64,000 nucleotides of DNA from Streptomyces sp. NBC_00190. GTDB lineage: Bacteria; Actinomycetota; Actinomycetes; Streptomycetales; Streptomycetaceae. Where the stretch lies: assembly GCF_036203305.1 (NCBI RefSeq), contig NZ_CP108131.1:496001-560000 (forward strand), read 5' to 3'. The position numbers and the translations under genes are program-made. Below are positions 40,257 through 48,670 of this stretch, in pieces. Numbering within the stretch: the stretch's first letter is position 1; every line of letters begins with the position of its first letter. A model generated the notes under the pieces. The model did not search any database and was not told where the DNA came from. It saw only the letters and a list, made by a program, of their open reading frames with translations.

Positions 40257-41347
40257 GCCTGCGTCTCCTCCTTCTCCTGGGCTGCTGCCACGCGGGCGGA
40301 GTGCGTCGGGGCGTCCGGTACGCCGGCCGGGCGCAGGTTCGCGAACTCCTTGCGCAGCACCGGCACGACCTCCTCGCCGAGCAGGTCGAGCTGCTCCAGG
40401 ACGGTCTTCAGGGGCAGGCCCGCGTGGTCCATCAGGAAGAGCTGGCGCTGGTAGTCGCCTGCGTAGTCCCGGAAGGACAGGGTTCGCTCGATGACCTCCT
40501 GCGGCGAGCCGACGGTCAGCGGTGTCTGGGAGGTGAACTCCTCCAGGGACGGGCCGTGGCCGTACACCGGCGCGTTGTCGAAGTACGGGCGGAATTCGCG
40601 CACCGCGTCCTGCGAGTTCTTGCGCATGAATACCTGGCCGCCGAGCCCGACGATGGCCTGCTCGGGGGTGCCGTGCCCGTAGTGGGCGTAGCGCTGCCGG
40701 TACAGGTTCACCATCTCCTTGGTGTGGGAGGACGGCCAGAAGATGTTGTTGTGGAAGAAGCCGTCGCCGTAGTAAGCGGCCTGCTCGGCGATCTCCGGCG
40801 AGCGGATGGAGCCGTGCCACACGAAGGGCGCGACGCCGTCCAGCGGGCGCGGGGTGGAGGTGAAGGACTGCAGCGGTGTGCGGAACTTGCCCTTCCAGGT
40901 GACGACGTCCTCGTCCCACAGCCGACGCAGCAGCGCGTAGTTCTCGATGGCGAGGTCGATGCCGTCGCGGATGTCCTTGCCGAACCAGGGGTAGACCGGA
41001 CCGGTGTTCCCGCGGCCCGTCATCACGTCGACGCGGCCGTCCGCGACGTGCTGGAGCATCGCGAAGTCCTCGGCGATCTTCACCGGGTCGTTCGTGGTGA
41101 TCAGCGTCGTCGACGTGGAAAGGATCAGGGACTCGGTGCGCGCGGCGATGTAGCCGAGCATCGTCGTCGGCGAGGAGGGGACGAACGGCGGGTTGTGGTG
41201 CTCGCCGGTGGCGAAGACGTCGAGGCCGACCTCCTCGGCCTTCTGCGCGATGGTGAGCATCGCCTTGATGCGCTCGTGCTCGCCGGGCACGCGTCCGGTC
41301 GTCGGATCGGCCGTGACGTCACCGACGGTGAAGATCCCGAACTGCAT
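40253..41347 (-). CDS. luciferase-like (LLM class) flavin-dependent monooxygenase (CE1758 type)
   Basis: A 364-residue enzyme of the bacterial-luciferase superfamily: MQFGIFTVGDVTADPTTGR opens the barrel, EEVGLDVFATGEHHNPPFVPSSPTTML, ILSTSTTLITTNDPVKIAEDFAMLQHVADGRVDVMTGRGNT and GKFRTPLQSF follow in the expected order. It uses FMNH2 from its partner reductase and O2 to oxidise an unknown substrate. I start at ATG 41347 (MQFGIF) rather than an earlier codon. The CE1758-CE1759 pair is a known actinobacterial gene couple. Confidence 0.9.
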   Translation of the reverse strand: MQFGIFTVGDVTADPTTGRVPGEHERIKAMLTIAQKAEEVGLDVFATGEHHNPPFVPSSPTTMLGYIAARTESLILSTSTTLITTNDPVKIAEDFAMLQHVADGRVDVMTGRGNTGPVYPWFGKDIRDGIDLAIENYALLRRLWDEDVVTWKGKFRTPLQSFTSTPRPLDGVAPFVWHGSIRSPEIAEQAAYYGDGFFHNNIFWPSSHTKEMVNLYRQRYAHYGHGTPEQAIVGLGGQVFMRKNSQDAVREFRPYFDNAPVYGHGPSLEEFTSQTPLTVGSPQEVIERTLSFRDYAGDYQRQLFLMDHAGLPLKTVLEQLDLLGEEVVPVLRKEFANLRPAGVPDAPTHSARVAAAQEKEETQA

Positions 41348-41625
41348 GACTCCCCTTCCCAAGGTTGTTTATGTTTCAACTATACTCTGGAACCGGGGGT
41401 ACGCCTGAGGTATTCCCGATGGGCGCGGGGCCGCCCGGTGGACGGGCTTCGGGGCGTCGGCCCTGGTCCGCGACGGCCCGGCAGCGCGACCCGCAGGACG
41501 CCAGGGCGCGGCCGACAGAGAACCCCCATGCCTGACCGGCCGGCCGAGCTGAGTGGCGGGCGGGGGCGGGCCGGGCGGGCGGCGGGGTCCCGATCCGGCA
41601 TCCGGGCAGCGCCCCTCCAGCGGGA

Positions 41626-41715
41626 CTACGGAAGGGTGAGGGTGCGATCGGAACAGTCGGTGTCGCGGGCCTCGAGGGTCGGGTAGAGGCGCCACTCTTC
41701 GTAGGCCCCGGACTC
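41626..41715 (-). pseudogene. C-terminal gene fragment
   Basis: The minus frame ends SGAYEEWRLYPTLEARDTDCSDRTLTLP and a stop. The coding-like composition and Cys residue suggest the end of a secreted protein whose start is lost. Nothing else is evident in 41348-41877. Confidence 0.35.
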
Positions 41716-41877
41716 CACACGACGCCCCCGGTTTGTGGCGCCCCGCGGCTCTCCCCGCATCGGCCTGAAGGGGTGACGGTCCGAACGAAGCACCGATCCG
41801 GGCGCCGCTGGTGGCGTTCAAGGACATCAGGCGATGACTGGCCTCACTTCGGTCAGGCTGAAGTAGCGTTCCCGCCA

Positions 41878-42457
41878 TCAGGAGCCGTTGGTGGCCTTCC
41901 GCAGCTGGTACAGCTCCCCGGAGTCCGGATGACCGACATGCTGGTAGATCCGGGGCTTCCGGTCGGTACCGCCGACGCTCCACGCCGGCCAGGAACACCC
42001 CGGGACGCGGATGCGGACCTCCTGGGTCCAGACGTCCCGCCCGGGCTCGTACGACCAGGTGCCGGAGCCCGAGCACTGCCGCGACGGGCCGCTCTCCTGG
42101 TTGCCGGGGTCGTGCTCGCCGACGCCGAAGGCCGTGACCCGGCCGTCCGAGGGCCGCCACCATCAGCGGCACCCACCACCACGCCTCGCGGCCGCCGATC
42201 CGGCGGCCGAGCAGATCGGCCAGCGCCACCGCCGGCAGCACGAAAACCAGGGACAGCAGGAACGCGATCACGCCGACGATCGTGCCGAGGGAGAGCAGGC
42301 TCGCCACCAGGGCGGTGCTGTCGACGGGGGTGTCCGGCGGCGGCTGCGTCCGGACGTACAGAAGGACCACCAGGACGGCGAGCGCGACCTCCAGGCAACC
42401 CACCAGCGCCGAAACCGGCAACATCCGGCCGTACGACCGCTTCTGATACACGGCCAC
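41878..42457 (-). pseudogene. membrane-anchored protein gene with a frameshift
   Basis: The first part (MAVYQKRSYGRMLPVSALVG; LALAV-type helices LEVALAVLVVLLYVR and VGVIAFLLSLVFVLPAVALADLL; GGREAWWWVPLMVAALGR) is a good membrane protein. Downstream, in a frame shifted by one, the reading continues VTAFGVGEHDPGNQESGP, GTWSYEPGRDVWTQEVRIRVPGCSWPAWSVGG and ends LYQLRKATNGS. The two halves make one gene of unknown family, broken near 42130 by a one-base indel. Confidence 0.6.
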
Positions 42458-42853
42458 CCCCCCCTCGTGGCACGGCGAAATGGACGTGTCCGCCCGTCGG
42501 GCGGCATGGATCCATTCTGCCAGCTGGGCTGAACGTGTTCAATAAATTCTCCGTGCACCGCGGGCGGGCGAGCGCCCCCATCCCACACCCCCTTGTCCGC
42601 GGTCTGATCGGCAGCCGCCGCGGGGTCGGTCAAGGAGAAGCGCGCCGAGTAGCCAACGGTGCGTGTTCACCGGGTGTCTTGCATCGGGCACGGTGCACTT
42701 GGCTGCGACGGCTGCTATCGGGTCACGTACATGCTGGCAACGAAGTTGGTCAACGAGCTCGTGGAGGCCGCCGATGAGAAGCAACTGCCCTAGCCAGCCG
42801 GCCCCGCGACCGGACCAGGAGGCGGGTGCTGCCGTACAGCCGGGTGGGGAAGG
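42458..42853. other. intergenic region without a supported gene
   Basis: A plus-strand 21-codon frame from 42731 (MLATKLVNELVEAADEKQLP) is open but without a clear family or ribosome site. The region is otherwise empty and mixed in composition. Confidence 0.3.
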
Positions 42854-43246
42854 TCAGCCGCTCGTCCAGCCGTGCTCCCTACGCACAGCATCAGCCTCGT
42901 CTTCGCCGAGCCAATCGACTGTGAACCGCTGGCCCCTCAGTCGGAAGAATCCCGAGGCCCAGTCCCCAAGCTCCTCATCAAGCTCGTCAGCACCGACGAT
43001 CCCGTCCTCGAACACGGGCAACTGCTGTGTTGCACCGACACGAAACACTGCCCACTCAGGAAGCTCTTGCGGCTTCACCCACCGCCTTCGCCAGATCGGG
43101 CCTTCCCGCCACCACCAAGTGGTGACTCTGGTCAGGAGCACGCCGACCTGTTCGTCCCCATCCACAAGGCGAGCAGCAGCATGACGATAGGGGTCAAGTC
43201 GAACATCCACGGGTGGCTTCGGCCGCTGACGTCTGAACACACCCAC
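42854..43246 (-). CDS. hypothetical protein, 130 aa
   Basis: MGVFRRQRPKPPVDVRLDPYRHAAARLVDGDEQVGVLLTRVTTWWWREGPIWRRRW then DELDEELGDWASGFFRLRGQRFTVDWLGEDEADAVRREHG. The Trp clusters and the acidic C-terminus suggest a soluble small protein, family unknown. Start is a GTG at 43244-43246. It is single and convergent with nothing close; 43247-43372 is empty. Confidence 0.5.
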   Translation of the reverse strand: MGVFRRQRPKPPVDVRLDPYRHAAARLVDGDEQVGVLLTRVTTWWWREGPIWRRRWVKPQELPEWAVFRVGATQQLPVFEDGIVGADELDEELGDWASGFFRLRGQRFTVDWLGEDEADAVRREHGWTSG

Positions 43247-43372
43247 ATTCTTCCTGACGGCGCATTCGACCCGCGCCGCGAATGAAGCCCACCCGAGTTC
43301 ACAGACGTTCCGGTCCGCATGCGCCGCCTCCGTTGCGGCTACCCGGCGGCGCCGTCGCCGAGGCGCGGCGGG

Positions 43373-43717
43373 TCATGCGTAGTAGCTGAGGATCACCAGA
43401 AGCGCCGTGCATTCCGCGAGGAGCTGGACGCCGAGCGCCGCCTGCCGCACTCGCAGGGCCGGAGCGGCCAGGGCAACCACGAACGCCAGGGCGCCGAGGC
43501 CGGCGCTCCAGACGAACAGCCACCCGGGAAGCCCCCTGGTGCACTGCACCCCGTACGTCACACAGCCCGACACCCGCACAGAAGACAGAAGCACCATGAC
43601 GACCGCCAGGACCGCCGCCGGGAACAAGGCGGCGGACAGGCCCGACCAGAACCGGGAGCGGTCTTTTTCTCCAGCCGCCCGGACCGGGAGCGTTGCAGAG
43701 GGAGCAGTTGCGTTCAT
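43373..43717 (-). CDS. small integral membrane protein, 114 aa
   Basis: From ATG 43717: MNATAPSATLPVRAAGEKDRSRFWSGLSAALFPAAVLAVVMVLLSSVRVSGCVTYG, then WLFVWSAGLGALAFVVALAAPALRV and ALGVQLLAECTALLVILSYYA. Three transmembrane helices and two Cys in the loop. Family unknown. An upstream in-frame start at 43837 would add a long basic tail without support. Confidence 0.6.
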   Translation of the reverse strand: MNATAPSATLPVRAAGEKDRSRFWSGLSAALFPAAVLAVVMVLLSSVRVSGCVTYGVQCTRGLPGWLFVWSAGLGALAFVVALAAPALRVRQAALGVQLLAECTALLVILSYYA

Positions 43718-43972
43718 GCCCCTATCCAACGCGTACAGCGAGCCCGGCACAGCCGTCCGGATACCTACCTCACGCGAGGGCCCCGTACTCAGACCGCGGG
43801 CGCCGGACGGCTTCGCACAACGTCGGCTGAGGCTCATGCCATGGCGTTCGGGACGGAGCCCAGCCTCCGGAAGAACTGGCCAGCCTCGCCCGGAAGCAGG
43901 CGGCAGCCGTGGCTCTGTTCATGAGTTGTGAGAGCCCGTGCTGCTCGGCGGGCGTGCGATAGGTTGCCCGCC

Positions 43973-44521
43973 ATGACTGAGCTTGGATCCGTCACCTGGC
44001 CACCTGCCCCGATCACGACCGAACGGCTCGTGCTCCGCGAGTCCGAGGCCCGAGACCGTGCGGCGTTCATCGAGTTGTTCGCCTCGCCGGAGGTGGGCAC
44101 CTACCTCGGTGGCCCTCGACCGCGTGACGAACTCGAACGCGCGGTGCCTGAGGTGCCCGGGCGGCGCCCCGGCCTTTTCGTGATCGATCTCGACGGAGCG
44201 ATGATCGGCACGATCACGCTCGATCGGCGCGACGCAGAGCGTCCGGGGCACCTCCGTCCGGATGCCGGAGAGGCCGAGCTCGGCTACATGTTCCTGCCGG
44301 AGGCATGGGGACGCGGGTACGCCGCCGAGGCGTGCGCAGCGGCACTCGGCTGGTTCGCCGAGGCGCTCCCCAGCGAGCCGGTGGTGCTCTGCACCCAGAC
44401 CGCCAACAGCCGCTCGATGAGCCTCGCGGCCAAGCTGGGGTTCAGCGCGGTGGAACGGTTCGAGGAGTTCGGCGCCGAGCAGTGGTTCGGCGTGCGGTCC
44501 TCGGCTACGCCGTCCGGTTGA
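43973..44521 (+). CDS. GNAT family N-acetyltransferase
   Basis: A 182-residue RimJ/RimL-type acetyltransferase: ITTERLVLRESEARDRAAFIELFASPEVGTYLGG is the usual first half, AELGYMFLPEAWGRGYAAEACAAALGW carries the acetyl-CoA site motif (GRGYAAEA), and TQTANSRSMSLAAKLGF is the standard later segment. Acetyl acceptor unknown. Start ATG 43973. It is the only intact gene between the fragments on both sides. Confidence 0.85.
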   Translation: MTELGSVTWPPAPITTERLVLRESEARDRAAFIELFASPEVGTYLGGPRPRDELERAVPEVPGRRPGLFVIDLDGAMIGTITLDRRDAERPGHLRPDAGEAELGYMFLPEAWGRGYAAEACAAALGWFAEALPSEPVVLCTQTANSRSMSLAAKLGFSAVERFEEFGAEQWFGVRSSATPSG

Positions 44522-44525
44522 GCTC

Positions 44526-45535
44526 GTGCTCGGCAGTGCGGATCCACGAGGCCACCTCTCGGTCGTCGGCCTCGGCGTGCCGCTTGGCTTCGTAGGGCGC
44601 CAGTCCGCCTCGGGTGCCCTACGGGAGGCCCTTCCGCCCGTGGAGGCGGCGCTGGCCCGGGCCGAGCAGGACCTGGCGGAGGCCGGGCGTACGCATCAGG
44701 CGCATCTGGCCCGTCGGCCCCGTTTCACGGTGAGCCTGTTCACCCTGGGGCGGGCCGCGCGCAGCTGGCACGCGGACGAAGCCGATGCCGCCGGCCTGGT
44801 CCCCGCCGAGCGTGGGATGCGGGATGCGGGATGCGGGATGCGGCTCAGGCTCAAGTGGACGGCGTACGGGGAGCCGTGGGGGCGGCGGCAGCAGCAGGCG
44901 TGCGCGCTCACGAGGAGGCCCAGCACGCGGCGCGGGCCCGTGCCGAGCACACGGAGAAGACACTGGCGGCGGCGCGGGGCCGCTGGGAACGGTTCGTGCC
45001 CGAGGACTCCTGGCTGACCGACGACTCGGCGCGCGAGCTCGCCGCCCCCTGGTCCGACCCGGAGATCACCGCGGCCCGCAGCGAGCTCTTCCTCGCCGCC
45101 CTCCACCTCCACCAGGCCTTCCTTCGCTGCACGGCCCGCACCATGTACGCCAACCTGATGGCCGGAATGGACGCGGTCGCCGGCGCGGTGCCGAAGACCG
45201 TGCCGGAGGCGCATGCGAGTGGGCAGGTGCGGTCGGACAACCACCTGCTGGCACTGATGGTGCAGCTGAAGTGCTTCAACCGGATGGGTTATTTCCCCCG
45301 GCTGGATGACGTCCCGGAGGCAGTGGTGGCCCACATCCGCCGAGATCTCGGGCTGGGCGAGGACGTCGCCGCGGTGTACGACTCGGACCGGACCCGGGGC
45401 CATCATCGGATGCTGATCCGCCGGCGTAGCGAGGTCGTGTCGGACATTCAGCAAGACCGCCGTCGTCGTCATCACCGCGAAGTCCGCCGGGCGCAAGGTC
45501 TTCGGCCTCGCCACCGCAGACGTCCGTCTCGCTTG
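44526..45535 (+). pseudogene. mosaic of broken helicase and Tn3-type transposase fragments
   Basis: Three pieces in turn. First, LARAEQDLAEAGRTHQAHLARRPRFTVSLFTLGRAARSW and then, in another frame after the tandem repeat, WERFVPEDSWLTDDSARELAAPWSDPEITAARSELFLAALHLHQAF: the middle of a large DNA2/NAM7-type helicase family ATPase. Next, HLLALMVQLKCFNRMGYFPRLDDVPEAVVAHIRRDLGL with RTRGHHRMLIRRR, the N-terminal DUF4158 region of Tn3-type transposases. Finally a short tail FSKTAVVVITAKSAGRKVFGLATADVRLA of a third gene. These are relics of repeated insertion and deletion; no functional protein is expected. Confidence 0.65.
44814..44841 (+). repeat. four tandem copies of GGGATGC
   Basis: Four adjacent 7-bp units within the helicase fragment. 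Seven is not a multiple of three, so each copy changes the reading frame; the helicase piece changes frame across this site. It is a classic replication-slippage tract and probably helped inactivate the gene. Confidence 0.8.
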
Positions 45536-45547
45536 ACCTCTTGCGCG

Positions 45548-46450
45548 TCAGTCCGGCAGCCAGTGCAGCTCGTGCGCCAGGGTTTTGGCGACGGCACGGA
45601 TGCGGCGGTGTAGTGGCGACTGCTCGCGTGGGAGGACCAGGTGGATCGTCAGGCTGGGCGCGCCCCGCAGCGGTCGCCAGGTGAGACCGGCCGGTGATGC
45701 CGTGACCGCGGCTTCTCCGGCCGGGGCGAGGGTGACCCCGTCGCGCAGGTCGCGCTGAGACATGTCGAAAGAGACTGCGGGCGTGTGGAATCGGGGGTGT
45801 GGTCGGGTGTCTCGGAACAGCGCGGACAGCTGATCGTGGATCACGGGGTTGGCCGAACGGTCCGGGAGCCGCAGCGGATACGCAGCCGCGTCGGCGATCT
45901 CGATCTCCGGGTGTTCGGCCAGCGGATGCTGCTGCGCCAGCTGGACCCCGATGCGCTCACGCCGCAGCAGGAACCGGCGCACGCCACGGCCCGGCTGTTC
46001 ACCGCGGGTGATCCCGGCATCGATGCGGCCGTCGGCGACCGCGGGGGAGATCTCCGGTGTCGCCATCGGGACCGCGCCGACCTCGAGTCCGCTGTTGCCG
46101 CGAATCAGCCTGTCCACCAGGGCCGGTGCCGTCTCGGCCCCGGCGCTGAGGCTGTATCCGATGCGCAACGTGCCCAGTTCACCGGCCGCCGCGCTCCGGG
46201 CGGTGTCCCATGCCCGGTCCAGCGCCGCCAGCGCGGGCGGCGCGGACTCCGCCAAAGCCGCACCGGCCGTGGTCAATACGACGCTACGCGTGTTGCGGAC
46301 CAGCAGGGCCGTACCGAGTTCCGCCTCCAATCGGCGCATCCGGGCGCTGAGTGCGGGCTGTGCGATACCGATCCGTGCGGCCGCGCGGGTGAAGTTCAAC
46401 TCCTGCGCCAGCACCAGGAAGTACCGCAGGCTCACCGTATCCGGCGCCAC
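45548..46450 (-). CDS. LysR family transcriptional regulator
   Basis: A 300-residue LysR protein. VSLRYFLVLAQELNFTRAAARIGIAQPALSARMRRLEAELGTALLVRNTRSVVLTTAG is the winged helix; ELGTLRIGYSLSAGAETAPALVDRL and ITRGEQPGRGVRRFLLRRERIGVQLAQQHPLA give the effector domain. Start is GTG 46450, 5 nt after GGGAGG. Divergent from the small monooxygenase-like gene at 46542, now broken, which may have been its target. Confidence 0.9.
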   Translation of the reverse strand: MAPDTVSLRYFLVLAQELNFTRAAARIGIAQPALSARMRRLEAELGTALLVRNTRSVVLTTAGAALAESAPPALAALDRAWDTARSAAAGELGTLRIGYSLSAGAETAPALVDRLIRGNSGLEVGAVPMATPEISPAVADGRIDAGITRGEQPGRGVRRFLLRRERIGVQLAQQHPLAEHPEIEIADAAAYPLRLPDRSANPVIHDQLSALFRDTRPHPRFHTPAVSFDMSQRDLRDGVTLAPAGEAAVTASPAGLTWRPLRGAPSLTIHLVLPREQSPLHRRIRAVAKTLAHELHWLPD

Positions 46451-46541
46451 GTGCCCTCCCTGCCGATTGATAACGATCCGTTCTGAGCCTATCCCGTACC
46501 GGTCTTTCCCTCGACCGCACATCAAGCCCTAACCTGCGCAT

Positions 46542-46803
46542 ATGACGATTCAACTGACCGCAGTACTGGACATCGCACTCACCCACACCGCCGATTTCGA
46601 GTCCGCCCTCACGGCTCTCGCGAAGGCCGCGGCCACCGAGCCCGGTGTGCTCGACTATGGATTCTGGCGCGACCCGACCCACCCGGGCCCTCCCCGATGT
46701 CGTAGCCTTCGTCGGCGACCTCCCGCTGTGGCTGGCCACCGACTCCCACGCGCTCCTCGAAACCACCTCCGTCCTCACCCAGATCCCGATGCTCCGCACC
46801 TAG
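46542..46803 (+). pseudogene. antibiotic-biosynthesis-monooxygenase-like gene, frameshifted
   Basis: The start MTIQLTAVLDIALTHTADFESALTALAKAAATEPGVLDYGFWRDP matches small ABM/quinol monooxygenase proteins. Near 46690 the frame changes, and the next frame continues ALPDVVAFVGDLPLWLATDSHALLETTSVLTQIPMLRT to a TAG. The second part may come from a different gene, so this is either a frameshift or a fused fragment. Confidence 0.55.
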
Positions 46804-46881
46804 CGAGGTCGGCGGCAGTTCTTAGCAGGAGCTCCCAGGTCACCCGGAGTGTTACGGTCTCGTCTCTGGGCGGAGGTCGTC

Positions 46882-47193
46882 ATGCATAAGTTGGTGGTCC
46901 TGTATTCCAAGCCCGCCGACCCTGACCACTTCCGCGACTACTACGTGACCAACCACCTTCCACTGGTCATGAATTGGCCCGGCCTGCTTGCGTGGCGCTA
47001 CAGCTTCGACGTGGCGGCGACCAAGGGAGAAGCGCCGTATTTCGCGGTCTTCGAAGGCGACTTCGCTGACGCCGCCGCCATGGCCGCGGCGCGGGCGTCG
47101 CCGCAAGGCCAGCGGGTGGCCGCCGATGTCGCCAACTACGCCACCGGCGGTGCGGTCATCATCCACTATCCGGTGCAGGACGGCACCGGCTGA
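46882..47193 (+). CDS. EthD family protein
   Basis: A 103-residue dimeric alpha-beta barrel protein: MHKLVVLYSKPADPDHFRDYYVTNHLPLVMNWPGLLAWRYSFDV matches the EthD start with the conserved HLPL, and VFEGDFADAAAMAAARASPQGQRVAADVANYATGG the usual second half. EthD members support degradation pathways; the reaction here is unknown. ATG 46882 has a GGAGG site 7 nt upstream. Confidence 0.85.
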   Translation: MHKLVVLYSKPADPDHFRDYYVTNHLPLVMNWPGLLAWRYSFDVAATKGEAPYFAVFEGDFADAAAMAAARASPQGQRVAADVANYATGGAVIIHYPVQDGTG

Positions 47194-47302
47194 GGCAGGC
47201 CGGTACGCTCCGGGACGCGTTCGGTCGGCCGTTGCGGCCAGGTCCGGCTATCGGCGGACGCCGTTCGCGGTTGCCGGTTCGTTGAGCGTCAAAGGTGGGC
47301 CG

Positions 47303-48172
47303 ATGTCCTGGCCGGATGTCACGGTGGTTGATGCGTGCGTGCGGCGCGACGGCCGGGGCGGTAGCCCCACGTCCGTCACCGACGACGACCCGGCGGCGAC
47401 GGACGCGGACCGGCGTGCGGTCGCTGCTGCGGCCGGCACCTCGCACGCGGCGTTCCTCGGCCCGGGGCGGACGCCGGACGGTGGCTGGCCGGTCCGGTTC
47501 TTCACCGCCACCGCCGAACTGTCCGGCTGCGGCCACGGCACCGTTGCCGCGCAGGCCGTCCGGTTGACCCGCACCGCGCTGGGCGAGCTGAACGACCGCC
47601 AACACACCGGCGGGCGCACGTTCGACACCGTCGCGATCCGCCGCCCCGCCGGCATCGAGGTGTGGTTCGACCAGGGCCTCGTCGCGCTGCGTCACCCGGC
47701 ACCGGACGAGCGCGCCGCGATCGTCGCCGCGCTCGGGCTCACGGCGGACGACCCGCATCCGACCGACGCGCCACGGATCGCCGCGCCCGGCGCACCACGC
47801 ATGCTGGTACCGGTCCACGACCGGTCGGCGCTGCTCCGAGTCCACCCACACCTCGGCAGGCTGACAGCGGCGTGCCAGCGGTACGGGCTCCTCGGCTGTT
47901 TCGTGTACGTACCGCCGGTGGGCGACCGACCGGGTGCGGCGCGGATGTTCGCGCCGGCGATCGGTGTCGACGAGGACGTCGCCAACGCCAACAGCACCGG
48001 CTGCCTGGCCGCCCACCTGCTCGACACGACAGGGGCGCAGACGGTCGCGATCGAGGTGGAGCAGGGCGACACCCTCGGTCGACCGGCCAGCGTGCTCGCT
48101 TCGGCCCGACGTGGGCCGGCGGGCATCACGACCCGGATCGGCGGGTTAGCGGTGGTCCGCGACGGACACTGA
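47303..48172 (+). CDS. PhzF-like epimerase-fold protein with altered catalytic site
   Basis: A 289-residue PhzF-superfamily protein. Recognisable are VRFFTATAELSGCGHGTVAAQAVRL (the GCGHGT segment), VYVPPVGDRPGAARMFAPAIGVDEDVANANSTGCLAAHL and QGDTLGRPASV. Typical PhzF enzymes have a catalytic Glu in an SETTF-like motif; here that place reads GTSHAAFLG, with His in place of Glu, and the N-terminal NPAAV element is missing (GGSPTSV). It may have lost isomerase activity or use another residue. Start ATG 47303. Family function and substrate unknown. Confidence 0.75.
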   Translation: MSWPDVTVVDACVRRDGRGGSPTSVTDDDPAATDADRRAVAAAAGTSHAAFLGPGRTPDGGWPVRFFTATAELSGCGHGTVAAQAVRLTRTALGELNDRQHTGGRTFDTVAIRRPAGIEVWFDQGLVALRHPAPDERAAIVAALGLTADDPHPTDAPRIAAPGAPRMLVPVHDRSALLRVHPHLGRLTAACQRYGLLGCFVYVPPVGDRPGAARMFAPAIGVDEDVANANSTGCLAAHLLDTTGAQTVAIEVEQGDTLGRPASVLASARRGPAGITTRIGGLAVVRDGH

Positions 48173-48347
48173 GGCGACGACTAAAGGGGGTGTTCCACAA
48201 GGCTGTGAACTGGGCATGGGGCTGGGGCTGGGGCTGTCCGCTGCGGTCAAGCGTTGGCACCCGGTGGCGGCCGTCAGCGGGACGCGGTGTCGAGAGGCGT
48301 TCCCGGCGGCGGGTGGGCGTCGTTGAGTTGCTCGCGGACCTGAGCGT

Positions 48348-48668
48348 TCACTCCGGGATGCGCGTCGCAGCTGTCCGCGCCAGGCCCGCGAGCAGGCGCA
48401 GCCGGTCCTCGGCGGAGCTGCCGGGGGCCGCGGACAGCACCAGCAGCTCCACGCCCGATTCGTCCGGCAGTACGAAGTTCTCCTGGTGCAGTTGCAGCAG
48501 TCCGACCAGCGGGTGCCGGTACGCCTTGCGCCCATGCGTGCGGGCACGCACGTCCGCGCGGCCCAGAGGCGGCAGAAGCGCTACGGATGGCCGGAAGACT
48601 TCAGCAAGTCGGTCAACCCTCCACACTTTCAACGCAGTTGTTAACACGGGATTGGTGGAACTGTGCAT
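48348..48668 (-). pseudogene. C-terminal fragment of an MmyB-type XRE regulator
   Basis: The frame contains RADVRARTHGRKAYRHPLVGLLQLHQENFVLPDESGVELLVLSAAPGSSAEDRLRLLAGLA, which matches the ligand-binding end of MmyB-like helix-turn-helix regulators. The N-terminal DNA-binding domain is missing; the first 30 residues have no counterpart. Preceded at 48173-48347 by sequence with three GGGGCT copies but no gene. Confidence 0.6.
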
Positions 48669-48670
48669 GA

